A stretch of 64,000 nt of DNA from Caryophanales bacterium (GTDB taxonomy: Bacteria > Bacillota > Bacilli > Bacillales > Amphibacillaceae): assembly GCA_026168805.1 (NCBI GenBank), contig JAPFDS010000061.1, positions 1 to 64,000 on the forward strand, given 5' to 3'. Below, piece after piece: positions 1 through 7,958 of the stretch. A program made the position numbers and the translations under genes. Positions within the stretch are counted from its first letter, which is position 1. Each line of letters opens with the position of its first letter. The notes under the pieces are model-generated. The model ran no database searches. It saw only the letters and a program-made list of their open reading frames with translations, and had not been told where the DNA came from.

Positions 1-7
1 TGGTCAT
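1..7 (-). CDS. First codons of a gene running out of the window
   Basis: On the minus strand an ATG (7-5) stands 7-8 bases after a strong GGAGGAGT ribosome binding site (about 15-23). Only two codons lie inside the window, so the product cannot be named. The call rests on the binding site and spacing alone. Confidence 0.3.
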
Positions 8-316
8 AGGGAGTACTCCTCCAGTCTTTTGGTTAGTCTTTACTCAACTACCATTATACAAGATTTGGGGAGGTACTTCCTTTTTTATACTTTGAAACCC
101 TTGCCCTGCAAGGGCTGTGAATTATGAAATTCACTCAATTAAATGAATGTAGGGTTAAAGACGGTTTTATTAATTATGAGCTACACATAAATATTAAGTT
201 CCCCCCCTTTAAGTATCCAGGATATTTTTTATCCACTTACTTAAAGGGGATTTTAATTGCATAATTTAATGTTCTTTTTGTATATACTTATATTTGTTTA
301 ATTACAGTGTCATAAT
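8..316. other. Intergenic region with two stem-loops and a repeat fragment
   Basis: No gene is seen. Positions 98-114 form a short perfect palindrome (CCCTTGC / GCAAGGG). Positions 119-134 match one terminal arm (AATTATGAAATTCAC) of the dispersed palindromic repeat found whole at 7841-7954 and 39887-39957. Positions about 203-255 form a stem of CCCCTTTAAGTA with TACTTAAAGGGG, downstream of the oxidoreductase that ends at 317; it may end transcription but has no clear T-run on the minus strand. Confidence 0.5.
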
Positions 317-1612
317 TTAAAAAAGTTTATCTTTTAATTTCATGTAGCTTTCTGCTATATTTAAAATTTTACCATGCTGGCTATGAAATGGTATTTTTCT
401 CAAAGGGAGTTTGGCTAATTCATTGTCCATTATAGAAGATCTTTCCATGATATCTTTTGCTATTAATTTCCCTGTCAATGTCGACATAGCAGCTCCATGT
501 CCACAAAACCCCGTAATATAATATTCACCTTTCTTTGTTTTTCCAAAGTGAGGCATAAAATCAAACGTAAATGCAGTCGTACCTCCCCATTGATAATCTA
601 TTTTACTACTAGCTAATTCAGGGAAAACATCTATCATACCTTTTTTTAAATCCTCAAAAAGATCAGGATTACTTTGTGAACTTCCACTTTTAGCAAAACT
701 TACTCTACCACCAAAAAGCAGACGCCTGTCTTCTGTAACTCTGAAGTAATATAAAAAGTTTTTGGTGTCTATCGTCACTCGATTTTTAGGAATTAATTTA
801 TTTGCAACTTCTTGAGGCAATTGTTCAGTAGTAATTATATGACTATCAATAGGAATAATCGATCTGGCTAACTTACTATCAATACTTTTAGTGGAATATC
901 CATTTGTAGCTATTACTATTTCTGAAGCGTGAACTTTACCTTCAGGTGTTATAATCTCATATCCGTTTTTAATTTTTTTGATAGATTGTGCTTCTGACTG
1001 TTCATAAATGAATCCACCGTGCTTTTCTATTGCATCACCTAAACCTACAGCATATTTTAAAGGATGGAAAGCAAAGCTATGTGGGTCCATTAAAGCACCA
1101 TGTTTATAAAGAGGTGAATTTATTTCCTCATTCATAAATTCAGGTTCTATAATAGTTGTTTCATAATCGAAGTTTTCTAACATAAATTCATGTTCTCGTT
1201 TTAAAGACTCGAAGTGTTTTTGTTTATAAGCTAATTTTAATCCGCCATTATAGTTGATTGAACAGTCAATATTCTCTTCAGTTGCCACTTGGTCAACTAA
1301 ATTAATGCAGTCTACAGACATTTCTAGGAGTTCCTTTGCTTTATCAAGACCTATTTTCTTCGAAAGATTTTCTGTGGAGTTTTTGTAACCAGTAGTTAAC
1401 ATTCCGGCATTTCTTCCAGATGCACCCCACCCAATATTATTTTGTTCAAGAAGAACAGTGTGAACTCCGGATTTACTTAAAAAATATGATGTTGCAAGTC
1501 CACTGAAGCCACCTCCTATTATAGCAACATCTGTTTTAATTTGATTCGTTAGTGGCTTTCTTTTTTTAGTATTAGAAGTAGTAGAATGCCAGTATGATTT
1601 GATATGGGACAT
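317..1612 (-). CDS. FAD-dependent amine/amino-acid oxidoreductase (DAO family)
   Basis: A 431-residue flavoprotein of the DAO fold, the family that includes sarcosine, glycine and gamma-glutamylputrescine oxidases. The N-terminal dinucleotide-binding motif GGGFSGLATSYFL is followed by the acidic LLEQ strand end and a GWGASGRNAGM segment typical of this family; the C-terminal FAD contact region contains GFCGHGAAMSTLTGKL. I start at ATG 1612 because AGGAGTG lies 8 bases upstream; the in-frame GTG at 1621 has no site at the right distance. It is divergent from a GntR regulator, with two TGTATACA dyads between them, and a transporter follows that regulator, so it likely oxidises an imported amine or amino acid. 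The substrate is not readable from the sequence. Confidence 0.85.
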   Translation of the reverse strand: MSHIKSYWHSTTSNTKKRKPLTNQIKTDVAIIGGGFSGLATSYFLSKSGVHTVLLEQNNIGWGASGRNAGMLTTGYKNSTENLSKKIGLDKAKELLEMSVDCINLVDQVATEENIDCSINYNGGLKLAYKQKHFESLKREHEFMLENFDYETTIIEPEFMNEEINSPLYKHGALMDPHSFAFHPLKYAVGLGDAIEKHGGFIYEQSEAQSIKKIKNGYEIITPEGKVHASEIVIATNGYSTKSIDSKLARSIIPIDSHIITTEQLPQEVANKLIPKNRVTIDTKNFLYYFRVTEDRRLLFGGRVSFAKSGSSQSNPDLFEDLKKGMIDVFPELASSKIDYQWGGTTAFTFDFMPHFGKTKKGEYYITGFCGHGAAMSTLTGKLIAKDIMERSSIMDNELAKLPLRKIPFHSQHGKILNIAESYMKLKDKLF

Positions 1613-1651
1613 TGTATTCACTCCTTGTATTCTGATTATGTATTACTATAC

Positions 1652-1659
1652 TGTATACA
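1652..1659. promoter_or_regulatory. Candidate GntR operator, site 1
   Basis: The palindrome TGTATACA, embedded in CTGTATACAATT, lies 40 bases upstream of the oxidoreductase start. The same core recurs just before the GntR gene at 1769-1778. Such short dyads are usual for GntR/FCD regulators. Binding by the neighbouring regulator is inferred from position. Confidence 0.5.
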
Positions 1660-1768
1660 ATTAATGTGGTCAAATTACTAAAATACTGAAAAGATTCAGA
1701 TGTTTATATATAATATCGTTGACATGTAAATGATATTTATTTAAAGTAATAATAATAGCACTCGATAA

Positions 1769-1778
1769 TTGTATACAA
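1769..1778. promoter_or_regulatory. Candidate GntR operator, site 2
   Basis: TTGTATACAA is a perfect 10-base palindrome 24 bases before the GntR start codon, repeating the core of the site at 1652-1659. Its place between the likely promoter and ribosome binding site fits autorepression. Confidence 0.55.
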
Positions 1779-1801
1779 TTTAAATGTGAAAAGGTGATGA
1801 T

Positions 1802-2470
1802 ATGTATGAAAAAAGTCAAAATTCAGAAGTTATTGCATATGAGAAGATTAAACGTGCAATTATGTTAAAAAGACTTTTGCCTGGACAGCAATTAGGGGAA
1901 GAGTGGATTAGTAAAAACTTGAAAATGAGCAGGACTCCTGTACGTGCAGCCTTAAGAAAATTACAAGATGAGAGACTGGTAGAAGTTATCCCTAGGAGGG
2001 GTGCTTTTGTATATGAACCTAGTATAAAAGAGATTCAGGATGTATTTAATGTTCGAATTGTTTTAGAAAGTTACGCTGCAAAAATATCGGCTCCTTTAAT
2101 ACAAAATAAGGATATTAAGAGACTGAATAGTCTTTTAAAACAAGAGGAAAACGCTTATCAAGAAAGAAAATTAGAGGATTTTATAGAAGTAAACAATGCT
2201 ATACACGTATTGCCAGCAATTATCACAAAAAATGAAGTGTTAATTAGTCAAATCAATACTCTGATTGATTGGAGCAATTGTTATGTAATGCTAAGAGATC
2301 CTTTTTACAACCGCTCAGTAGATACTGCAAAAAATATACCTGAACATAAGGACATAGTGGAAGCTCTTTCAAATAAGCAATCAAAAAAAGCAGAAGAAGC
2401 AGTTCGTTATCACTTACAATCTACTGCAGATAGTTTAGGAGATCCCATCAATATTTTTGATGAAGACTAG
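1802..2470 (+). CDS. GntR family regulator, FadR/FCD subfamily
   Basis: A 222-residue transcription factor. Residues about 10-75 form the winged helix: IKRAIMLKRLLPGQQL, then MSRTPVRAALRKLQDERLVEVIPRRGAFV, which are hallmark GntR segments. Residues about 80-210 are an all-helical FCD ligand domain; EHKDIVEAL carries the conserved His expected to bind a metal near the ligand. The start ATG follows AAAAGGTGATG. It is divergent from the FAD oxidoreductase and only 29 bases before the transporter gene, so it probably controls both through the TGTATACA dyads. The inducer is unknown. Confidence 0.88.
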   Translation: MYEKSQNSEVIAYEKIKRAIMLKRLLPGQQLGEEWISKNLKMSRTPVRAALRKLQDERLVEVIPRRGAFVYEPSIKEIQDVFNVRIVLESYAAKISAPLIQNKDIKRLNSLLKQEENAYQERKLEDFIEVNNAIHVLPAIITKNEVLISQINTLIDWSNCYVMLRDPFYNRSVDTAKNIPEHKDIVEALSNKQSKKAEEAVRYHLQSTADSLGDPINIFDED

Positions 2471-2499
2471 ACTAAGTCATTCAAACTAGGAGGATACAA

Positions 2500-3975
2500 A
2501 TGGAAAAGAGTAAAGTAACATATTTTGAATCTGTTTTAGCCTTGTTTTTTATGTTCTTCTTTGTATTTGTGGGATATTTATTATTCGATTTACGTGTAGA
2601 GTTAATGATGATTGCAGCAGCAGCGGGTGCTGGACTTTTGGCATTAAGGTCAGGCCTTAGTTGGAAAGAGATGGAAGGCGCTATAAGTACAAGAATTGTT
2701 AGTGCGACTCCAGCTATTTTAATCATTTGGGTAATTGGAATTGTAATTGCTACATTTATTTATAGTGGTTCTATACCTATGTTAATTTATTATGGTATCC
2801 AAATTGTAAGCCCAGAGCATTTACTAATATCAGCCTTTGGAATAAGTGCAATTTTTTCTTTAGTAACGGGCACATCCTGGGGATCTGTTGGAACTATTGG
2901 TGTTGCCATGATGAGTATTTCAGTAGGTGTTGAAGTACCATTACACATAACTGCAGCCGCTGTTATTAGCGGTGCAATATTAGGCGACAAAATGTCACCG
3001 CTTTCAGAAACTACTAACTTAGCTTCTGCTACAGCAGGGGTTGGATTATATGATCATATTAAATCGATGACTTGGACAACATTTCCAGCGGCAATCATTA
3101 CATTTATTGTTCTTTTTATCACAGGGAAAACATTAAATACTTCTGGGCAAGCAGAGTCGAGTACCGCTACAACAATGGTTTCAGAATTAGAAGTGATATT
3201 TGACTGGAACTTACTTTTAATTGCTCCATTTATTATTATTTTAATTGGTGCCTTGATGAAAAAACCACCAGTTCCTGTCATGTTATTAGGTTCTTTAACA
3301 GCACTTTTAATTGGAGTATTCTATCAGGGTTTTACTATGGAAAATGGTATTGAAGCTACTTATAGTGGTTTTGATATTAGTATGATACCAAATGCCGGAA
3401 ATACCGAATGGTCAGAATCTGTACTAACATTGTTAAATCGTGGAGGTATGTTATCCATGGTAAGTGTAGTCATCATAATTTATTGTGGATATGCTTATAC
3501 TGCAATAATAAGCAAAGCTGGATTCTTAGAAACAGCATTAAATCCGTTAACAAGTAGAGTTAAAAAACGTGGGCCACTTATGGTCACTACTTTATTTACT
3601 GAATTATTGATACTTGTATTTTCTGGAACATCTTATACAGTTGCAATTATGATACCAGAGATGTTCAAAAGACCATTTATCAAAGCTGGGATGTCAGCCA
3701 AGACCTTGTCAAGAACTATTGAAGATGTAGGAACAATGGTAGCAGCCTTTGTCCCTTGGGGAACTTCGGGAGCTTTTTATATAGCAACATTAGGTGTTCC
3801 AATATTTGGTGAAGATGGTTATGCGAAATGGACTGTATTAAGCTATGCTACACCAGTCATAGCAATAATTTTAGCTTTTACAGGTGTTGGAGTATATAAA
3901 ATGAGCAAAGACGAAATTAAAGAAGAACTGGATAGATATGATGAAGAACATAATTTAAGTAAAATAGAAAATTAG
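2500..3975 (+). CDS. nhaC: NhaC family Na+/H+ or amino-acid antiporter
   Basis: A 491-residue polytopic membrane protein with about ten to twelve hydrophobic segments. It carries the NhaC-family signatures TGTSWGSVGTIGVAMM near residue 125, GAILGDKMSPLSETTNLAS near 160 and FVPWGTSGAF near 420. The family includes Na+/H+ antiporters, the malate/lactate antiporter MleN and amino-acid antiporters, so NhaC membership does not fix the substrate. AGGAGGATACAA precedes the ATG. It sits 29 bases after the GntR gene and probably shares its transcript. Being beside an amine oxidoreductase suggests exchange of an organic amine or amino acid rather than plain sodium export; that is inference. Confidence 0.85.
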   Translation: MEKSKVTYFESVLALFFMFFFVFVGYLLFDLRVELMMIAAAAGAGLLALRSGLSWKEMEGAISTRIVSATPAILIIWVIGIVIATFIYSGSIPMLIYYGIQIVSPEHLLISAFGISAIFSLVTGTSWGSVGTIGVAMMSISVGVEVPLHITAAAVISGAILGDKMSPLSETTNLASATAGVGLYDHIKSMTWTTFPAAIITFIVLFITGKTLNTSGQAESSTATTMVSELEVIFDWNLLLIAPFIIILIGALMKKPPVPVMLLGSLTALLIGVFYQGFTMENGIEATYSGFDISMIPNAGNTEWSESVLTLLNRGGMLSMVSVVIIIYCGYAYTAIISKAGFLETALNPLTSRVKKRGPLMVTTLFTELLILVFSGTSYTVAIMIPEMFKRPFIKAGMSAKTLSRTIEDVGTMVAAFVPWGTSGAFYIATLGVPIFGEDGYAKWTVLSYATPVIAIILAFTGVGVYKMSKDEIKEELDRYDEEHNLSKIEN

Positions 3976-4308
3976 TTTGTTGAACGACTATACTCCTCTT
4001 ACTACGTATTTGATAGAGTTGTACAAATGATTATAAAAATATTTATTACACAACAGACTTGTGTTTGTCTAAAGAGGATTTTAATATAAGAATTTACCGA
4101 AAACCAACAATTTGATAAAAATAAGCAAATTAAAAATGGGTATCAGATTAAATGAGGGTTTAAGGGATTAAAAAGTGTTGAATATTTTTTAGATAGAATA
4201 ATATTTTAAAGACTCGTGGATATGTCTTAGCTAATTTTAATGTTTATATAATCAACTAAAACATGTCCATGAGGCTTTTGTGTTAAAATTAATTACTCAG
4301 CGATGACA
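3976..4308. other. Intergenic region with one long stem-loop
   Basis: No coding region is supported here. AAAGACTCGTGGATATGT at about 4208-4225 pairs with ACATGTCCATGAGGCTTT at about 4261-4278, with a few mismatches and a 35-base loop, followed on the plus strand by TTTGTG. It may end the upstream transporter transcript or be a worn repeat. Confidence 0.4.
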
Positions 4309-4873
4309 TGTATTGAATTGCCTCCTCCAAAACTTCCGCTCTTTCTCACAAAGGGGATTTAATATATTTCCCTCTTCAGCCACCTCTGGCACAGGTATGT
4401 TAGCTGCATCTAGTTGTTTAAGAGTTTCATGTTTCAGATGCATCAACTTTGTGATACATGCACGAGCAGCTTCTGAGGTTGGTTCAGTATTTTTGGCAAC
4501 AAATTTTTTCTCTCAATTGTAAAGTCAAATGCATAATTAATGAAAAGTATTCACGATCTAAACAACGCCTATTTTCATTTCGAAAGTTGTGAATTGATTG
4601 TTCTGTAGGTGCCATTTCTATATTTTCCTCTTCATATAAAATCGAATGAATTGATCGATATTCTTCTTTTATATGTTTGTTGTCTCTAACAGTTCGGCAG
4701 TATCTTTCAGTAAAAAGGCTGCAAATGTTAATGATTGAATTTGTTGCAATCGCCTGATGTTATCAGAACTATATAGCCGGTGTCCGCCCTCGGTATAGTC
4801 AGTGGGGAAGAGTAGATTGATTGTATGATAGTATATGAGCGTTCGGATCTTGCTGGCAGATTCATATACATCA
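4309..4873 (-). pseudogene. Decayed MerR family transcriptional regulator
   Basis: Read on the minus strand from about 4872, the frame gives a MerR winged helix: KIRTLIYYHTINLLFPTDYT, then EGGHRLYSSDNIRRLQQIQS and ending ELLETTNI with a stop. Continuing needs a shift to a second frame (EEYRSIHSILYEEENIEM onward, ending CCQKY and a stop) and then a third frame (ARACITKLMHLKHETLKQL, ending NTCHR). The N-terminal start of the family is also missing or shifted. Three frames with family-like sequence and stops between them show a broken gene, not a working one. The intact family protein would have been about 180-250 residues. Confidence 0.7.
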
Positions 4874-4914
4874 CCTTTTCAATTGATTTAACTAATATTA
4901 ATTAAAATAGTGTT

Positions 4915-5865
4915 TTAAGAAAGTTTCAAAAACTGATCAATTTGATCTACGTCAACGTTTCCACCGGAAATAACGGATACGATGTTTTTATCTTTGGCAT
5001 GAATCTTATTAAACATCACGGCTGCGATGGCTGTTGCACTTGACGGTTCGATCAGTTGTTTTGTGCGTTCCATGACAAACGTAAAGGCATGACGGATTTC
5101 ATCTTCGCTGACGAGAACGAGGTCGTCTACATATTTCATCACTACTGGGAAGGTAAGTTCCCCTGGTTGGCTCGTTCGTAGACCGTCTGCAATCGTGGAT
5201 GCCGGACTACTTGTAATTGTTTTGTTTTGTAAGGAAAGATAGGTGTCTTTTGCATTCTCTGGCTCAACACCAATGACTTTTATATGTGGATGTGTTTCTT
5301 TCACAGCTGTTAAAATACCGGATAGGAGACCTCCACCACCAACTGGAACAAGGATGATATCAATATCTTCTACTTGTTCGATAATTTCAAGCCCGACAAC
5401 ACCTTGCCCAGCCATCACAAACGGGTCGTCATATGGTGGGACGTATATTCCGTTTGTTTCTGTGGCAATTTCTTGTGCACGCGCGAGCCTTTCTTCTGAA
5501 GTCGTTCCACATTTTTCTATTTTTCCTTGATAAGCATGAATGGCGTCAACTTTACATTGACTCGAGTTTTCAGGTACGACGATGGTAGATGGAATATTGT
5601 ATGAATTTGTTATATAGGCAACGGCTTGTCCGTGATTTCCAGATGAGGCTGTCGTTACATATGTTGCGCCAGTTTCAGTAGCTTGAATGACTTTATTACT
5701 TGCCCCACGAATCTTAAATGAACCTGTTTTCTGTAAGTGTTCGGTCTTTAAAAACAGATTATTTCCGCAAATATTTGATAATTGGTCAGACTGGAAAATC
5801 GGTGTAACACGTGCGATATCACGTATACGTTCTTGTGCTTGTTGAACATCTTTTACTGAAATCAT
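4915..5865 (-). CDS. PLP-dependent threonine/serine dehydratase
   Basis: A 316-residue fold-type II PLP enzyme, short catabolic type without the C-terminal ACT-like regulatory domain of biosynthetic IlvA. KTGSFKIRGA near residue 52 holds the PLP lysine; SSGNHGQAVAY near 80 is the substrate/phosphate loop, and VPVGGGGLLSG near 175 is the glycine-rich cofactor cup. These are typical of threonine ammonia-lyase, serine dehydratase and serine racemase, which cannot be told apart here. The expected reaction is deamination of Thr or Ser to 2-oxobutyrate or pyruvate. The ATG follows TCGGAGGGA. It faces the decayed MerR gene downstream and is divergent from the next gene. Confidence 0.85.
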   Translation of the reverse strand: MISVKDVQQAQERIRDIARVTPIFQSDQLSNICGNNLFLKTEHLQKTGSFKIRGASNKVIQATETGATYVTTASSGNHGQAVAYITNSYNIPSTIVVPENSSQCKVDAIHAYQGKIEKCGTTSEERLARAQEIATETNGIYVPPYDDPFVMAGQGVVGLEIIEQVEDIDIILVPVGGGGLLSGILTAVKETHPHIKVIGVEPENAKDTYLSLQNKTITSSPASTIADGLRTSQPGELTFPVVMKYVDDLVLVSEDEIRHAFTFVMERTKQLIEPSSATAIAAVMFNKIHAKDKNIVSVISGGNVDVDQIDQFLKLS

Positions 5866-6037
5866 CTAAGTCCCTCCGATGTGCTGATAGGTAGTACTCA
5901 TAATTACTTCTATTTTAGCATAAAGGTTAGAACTTTCTCGAAAATACCTCAGATTAGATTCCAATGTGGTAGACAATATACGAAACTTTAGGTATTGTAA
6001 ATTTATATTAAAAACTTTAATGCAAGGAGGGAGAGCT

Positions 6038-6478
6038 TTGCCAGAGCATTATTCAAGGCATTCGACTTCAACTTTAGAAGATCAACAAAGGCAGATTGAT
6101 CGTATAGAAGAGCGATTACAAGAATATAGAGAAGAAGTTGCTCGAGCTGCTGTACAATTAAAGAACCAAGTGGAAACAGCTGGTGGAAGTGAAGACTATT
6201 CAGAGGTATTTAAAAAACAGGCAAGTAGTGCACGAGTGAGCAAATGGATTTGGCAAATTGTAGCTATTTTCTTTTTCGTCATCTTGTTACTGATGAGCAT
6301 AGCTTTAACGGTGGATGTTTTAAATGAAGGGCTTTTATCAAAGGAAGTTGGAACTGATTTAATCGTACTTACGGTGATTTTATTCATTGCGTTGTTTGCC
6401 ACACGTCAGAGTAATAAAGCACGTGAGGATGAACTTGAAACCAGGCGTACGATTATGAAACTTAGTGGAAAAGAATAA
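6038..6478 (+). CDS. Small membrane protein with N-terminal coiled coil
   Basis: About 146 residues. I start at TTG 6038 because AAGGAGGGAGAGC precedes it; the longer frame from 5966 has no binding site. Residues about 10-50 are charged and heptad-like (EDQQRQIDRIEERLQEYREE), suggesting a coiled coil. Two hydrophobic stretches follow, IWQIVAIFFFVILLLMSIAL and DLIVLTVILFIALFA, separated by about 20 residues, then a short basic tail. I do not recognise a named family. It lies 21 bases before the nucleotidase gene in the same direction, so the two may form an operon. Confidence 0.65.
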   Translation: MPEHYSRHSTSTLEDQQRQIDRIEERLQEYREEVARAAVQLKNQVETAGGSEDYSEVFKKQASSARVSKWIWQIVAIFFFVILLLMSIALTVDVLNEGLLSKEVGTDLIVLTVILFIALFATRQSNKAREDELETRRTIMKLSGKE

Positions 6479-6499
6479 CAATGAAAGAGTGGGTTATAT

Positions 6500-7396
6500 A
6501 TGGCTTTTGATTTCTCGGATTATTTGGTAGTTGGTATTTCTTCAAGAGCACTATTTGATTTAAGTAAAGAGAATAAAATTTTCGAAGAGAAAGGATTGAA
6601 GGAGTACGCAGACTACCAAATAACCCATGAAGATACAGTGCTAGAACCTGGAATTGGGTTTAGTTTGATTCGCGGTCTTCTTCGGCTAAATGAATTAGCT
6701 GGGGATGAGCGAAAGATTGAAGTTGTTATTATGTCGCGAAATAATCCGGATACGATGTTGCGTATATCTCATTCAATTGACCACTATGGACTTGATATTA
6801 CACGAGCGGCTCTGACAAGTGGTACGTCCATTGTTCCATATTTGAATGCGTTCAAGGTGGATCTATTTTTATCTGCGGACGAAGCGGACGTACAAGATGC
6901 GATTAATGCTCATATCGCCGCGGGACTTATTTATGAAAACAGTGGATCATACAAAGAAGCGCTATCTGATCAAATACGTATCGCTTTTGATGGAGATGCC
7001 GTTTTATTTTCCGATGCATCTGAAGAAATTTATCAAACAAAAGGGTTAGAAGCATTTTTAGAGCATGAAAAGGAAAATGCCAAAAAGCCACTGCCTGCCG
7101 GTCCCTTTGCAAAGTTGTTAAAAACGCTGGCCTATATTCAAAAGGAGTTCGATTCTCAGCAAAATCCGATCCGAACAGCCATTGTAACAGCGAGAAATTT
7201 TCCTGCCCATGAACGAGTTATTTTAACGTTGAGAAAATGGCAGATTCGCGTAGATGAAGCGTTTTTCCTAGGCGGGGCTAAAAAGGAAGAAGTGTTAAAA
7301 GCATTTGGAGCACAAATATTTTTCGATGATCAGGAAATTCATTTAACGGATAAAGTGCCTTCTGTGAGAGTTCCTTATCAGAAAAAGGAAAAGTAA
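6500..7396 (+). CDS. 5'-nucleotidase, cytosolic NT5C1-like family
   Basis: A 298-residue protein resembling bacterial members of the cytosolic 5'-nucleotidase 1 family. Features seen are VVGISSRALFDLSKEN at the N-terminus, TVLEPGIGFSLIRGLLRLN near residue 47, EVVIMSRNNPDTMLR near 74, ALTSGTSIVPYLNAF near 100 and LFLSADEADVQDAI near 117. The family dephosphorylates nucleoside monophosphates in the cytoplasm. No signal peptide is present. The ATG follows AGAGTGGGT. A strong terminator follows at 7403-7437. The nucleotide preference is not readable from sequence. Confidence 0.75.
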   Translation: MAFDFSDYLVVGISSRALFDLSKENKIFEEKGLKEYADYQITHEDTVLEPGIGFSLIRGLLRLNELAGDERKIEVVIMSRNNPDTMLRISHSIDHYGLDITRAALTSGTSIVPYLNAFKVDLFLSADEADVQDAINAHIAAGLIYENSGSYKEALSDQIRIAFDGDAVLFSDASEEIYQTKGLEAFLEHEKENAKKPLPAGPFAKLLKTLAYIQKEFDSQQNPIRTAIVTARNFPAHERVILTLRKWQIRVDEAFFLGGAKKEEVLKAFGAQIFFDDQEIHLTDKVPSVRVPYQKKEK

Positions 7397-7402
7397 TATT
7401 AG

Positions 7403-7437
7403 AAAAAGATGAGCCTTACGAGAAGACTCATCTTTTT
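7403..7437. terminator. Bidirectional rho-independent terminator
   Basis: AAAAAGATGAG pairs with CTCATCTTTTT around a 13-base loop. It lies between the nucleotidase (plus) and the DUF488 gene (minus), which converge, and has a T-run in both directions. Confidence 0.85.
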
Positions 7438-7447
7438 AAGAATTCTT

Positions 7448-7801
7448 TTAACCTTCAAGCATTTCTTTTAGGACAACAGCTTGATTATTTTCCTCATCTT
7501 TTGCCGAAAAAACAAGGGTTATTGTGCTATTGTTTTTCTGAATTTCCTTTAGCTTATCATAGCTTGCTTTTTGTTCACCGTCTTGAAGTTCTTTTCGATA
7601 TTTCTCTTTAAATTCTTCAAATTTGTCAGGATCGTGATCAAACCATTGTCTCAGCTCTTTGGATGGTCCAATTTCTTTGAACCACTCATCAAGAGCTGCA
7701 TCTTCTTCCGATACTCCTCGAGGCCAAATCCGGTCCACTAGTATACGCTTTCCATCATTTTTGGCTACTTCATCATAGGCTCTTTTTAATTTCACCGTCA
7801 T
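7448..7801 (-). CDS. DUF488 domain protein
   Basis: A 117-residue soluble protein covering the whole DUF488 domain (YeaO-like). The family hallmarks are KRILVDRIWPRGVSEEDAAL near residue 18 and the helical segment WFDHDPDKFEEFKEKYRKEL near 53. Biochemical function in the family is poorly known; some members occur near oxidative or nucleic-acid stress genes. The ATG follows AAAAGGAGTTTTT. Nothing in the neighbourhood indicates a specific partner. Confidence 0.85.
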   Translation of the reverse strand: MTVKLKRAYDEVAKNDGKRILVDRIWPRGVSEEDAALDEWFKEIGPSKELRQWFDHDPDKFEEFKEKYRKELQDGEQKASYDKLKEIQKNNSTITLVFSAKDEENNQAVVLKEMLEG

Positions 7802-7840
7802 GGTAAAAACTCCTTTTCATTTGAATGTTTTCTTGTCTTA

Positions 7841-7954
7841 GTGAATTTCATAATACGTATTTTAGGCTATTTCACTTCAACATGTAGTTTCGTTGAGACT
7901 TTCGAAACTACATGTTGTATTGACATAGCTGATTTGGGTAATTATGAAATTCAC
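7841..7954. repeat. Dispersed palindromic repeat, long copy (114 bp)
   Basis: The ends are perfect inverted repeats: GTGAATTTCATAAT and ATTATGAAATTCAC. The interior holds ACGTATTT, GCTATTTCACTT and CATAGCTGATTT blocks shared, in reverse orientation, with the copy at 39887-39957. This copy carries an extra insert of about 43 bases that is itself a hairpin (CAACATGTAGTTTCG pairing with CGAAACTACATGTTG). No coding capacity is seen. It behaves like a MITE or REP-like element. Confidence 0.75.
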
Positions 7955-7958
7955 TCGT

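Noticed and set aside
2481-3281. Minus-strand open frames opposite the NhaC gene
   Set aside because: They are shadows of a hydrophobic membrane protein's codon pattern and lack binding sites; the same holds for those opposite other membrane genes.
4313-4522. A 69-residue plus-strand open frame
   Set aside because: It is antisense to the decayed MerR gene, has no binding site and shows no family features.
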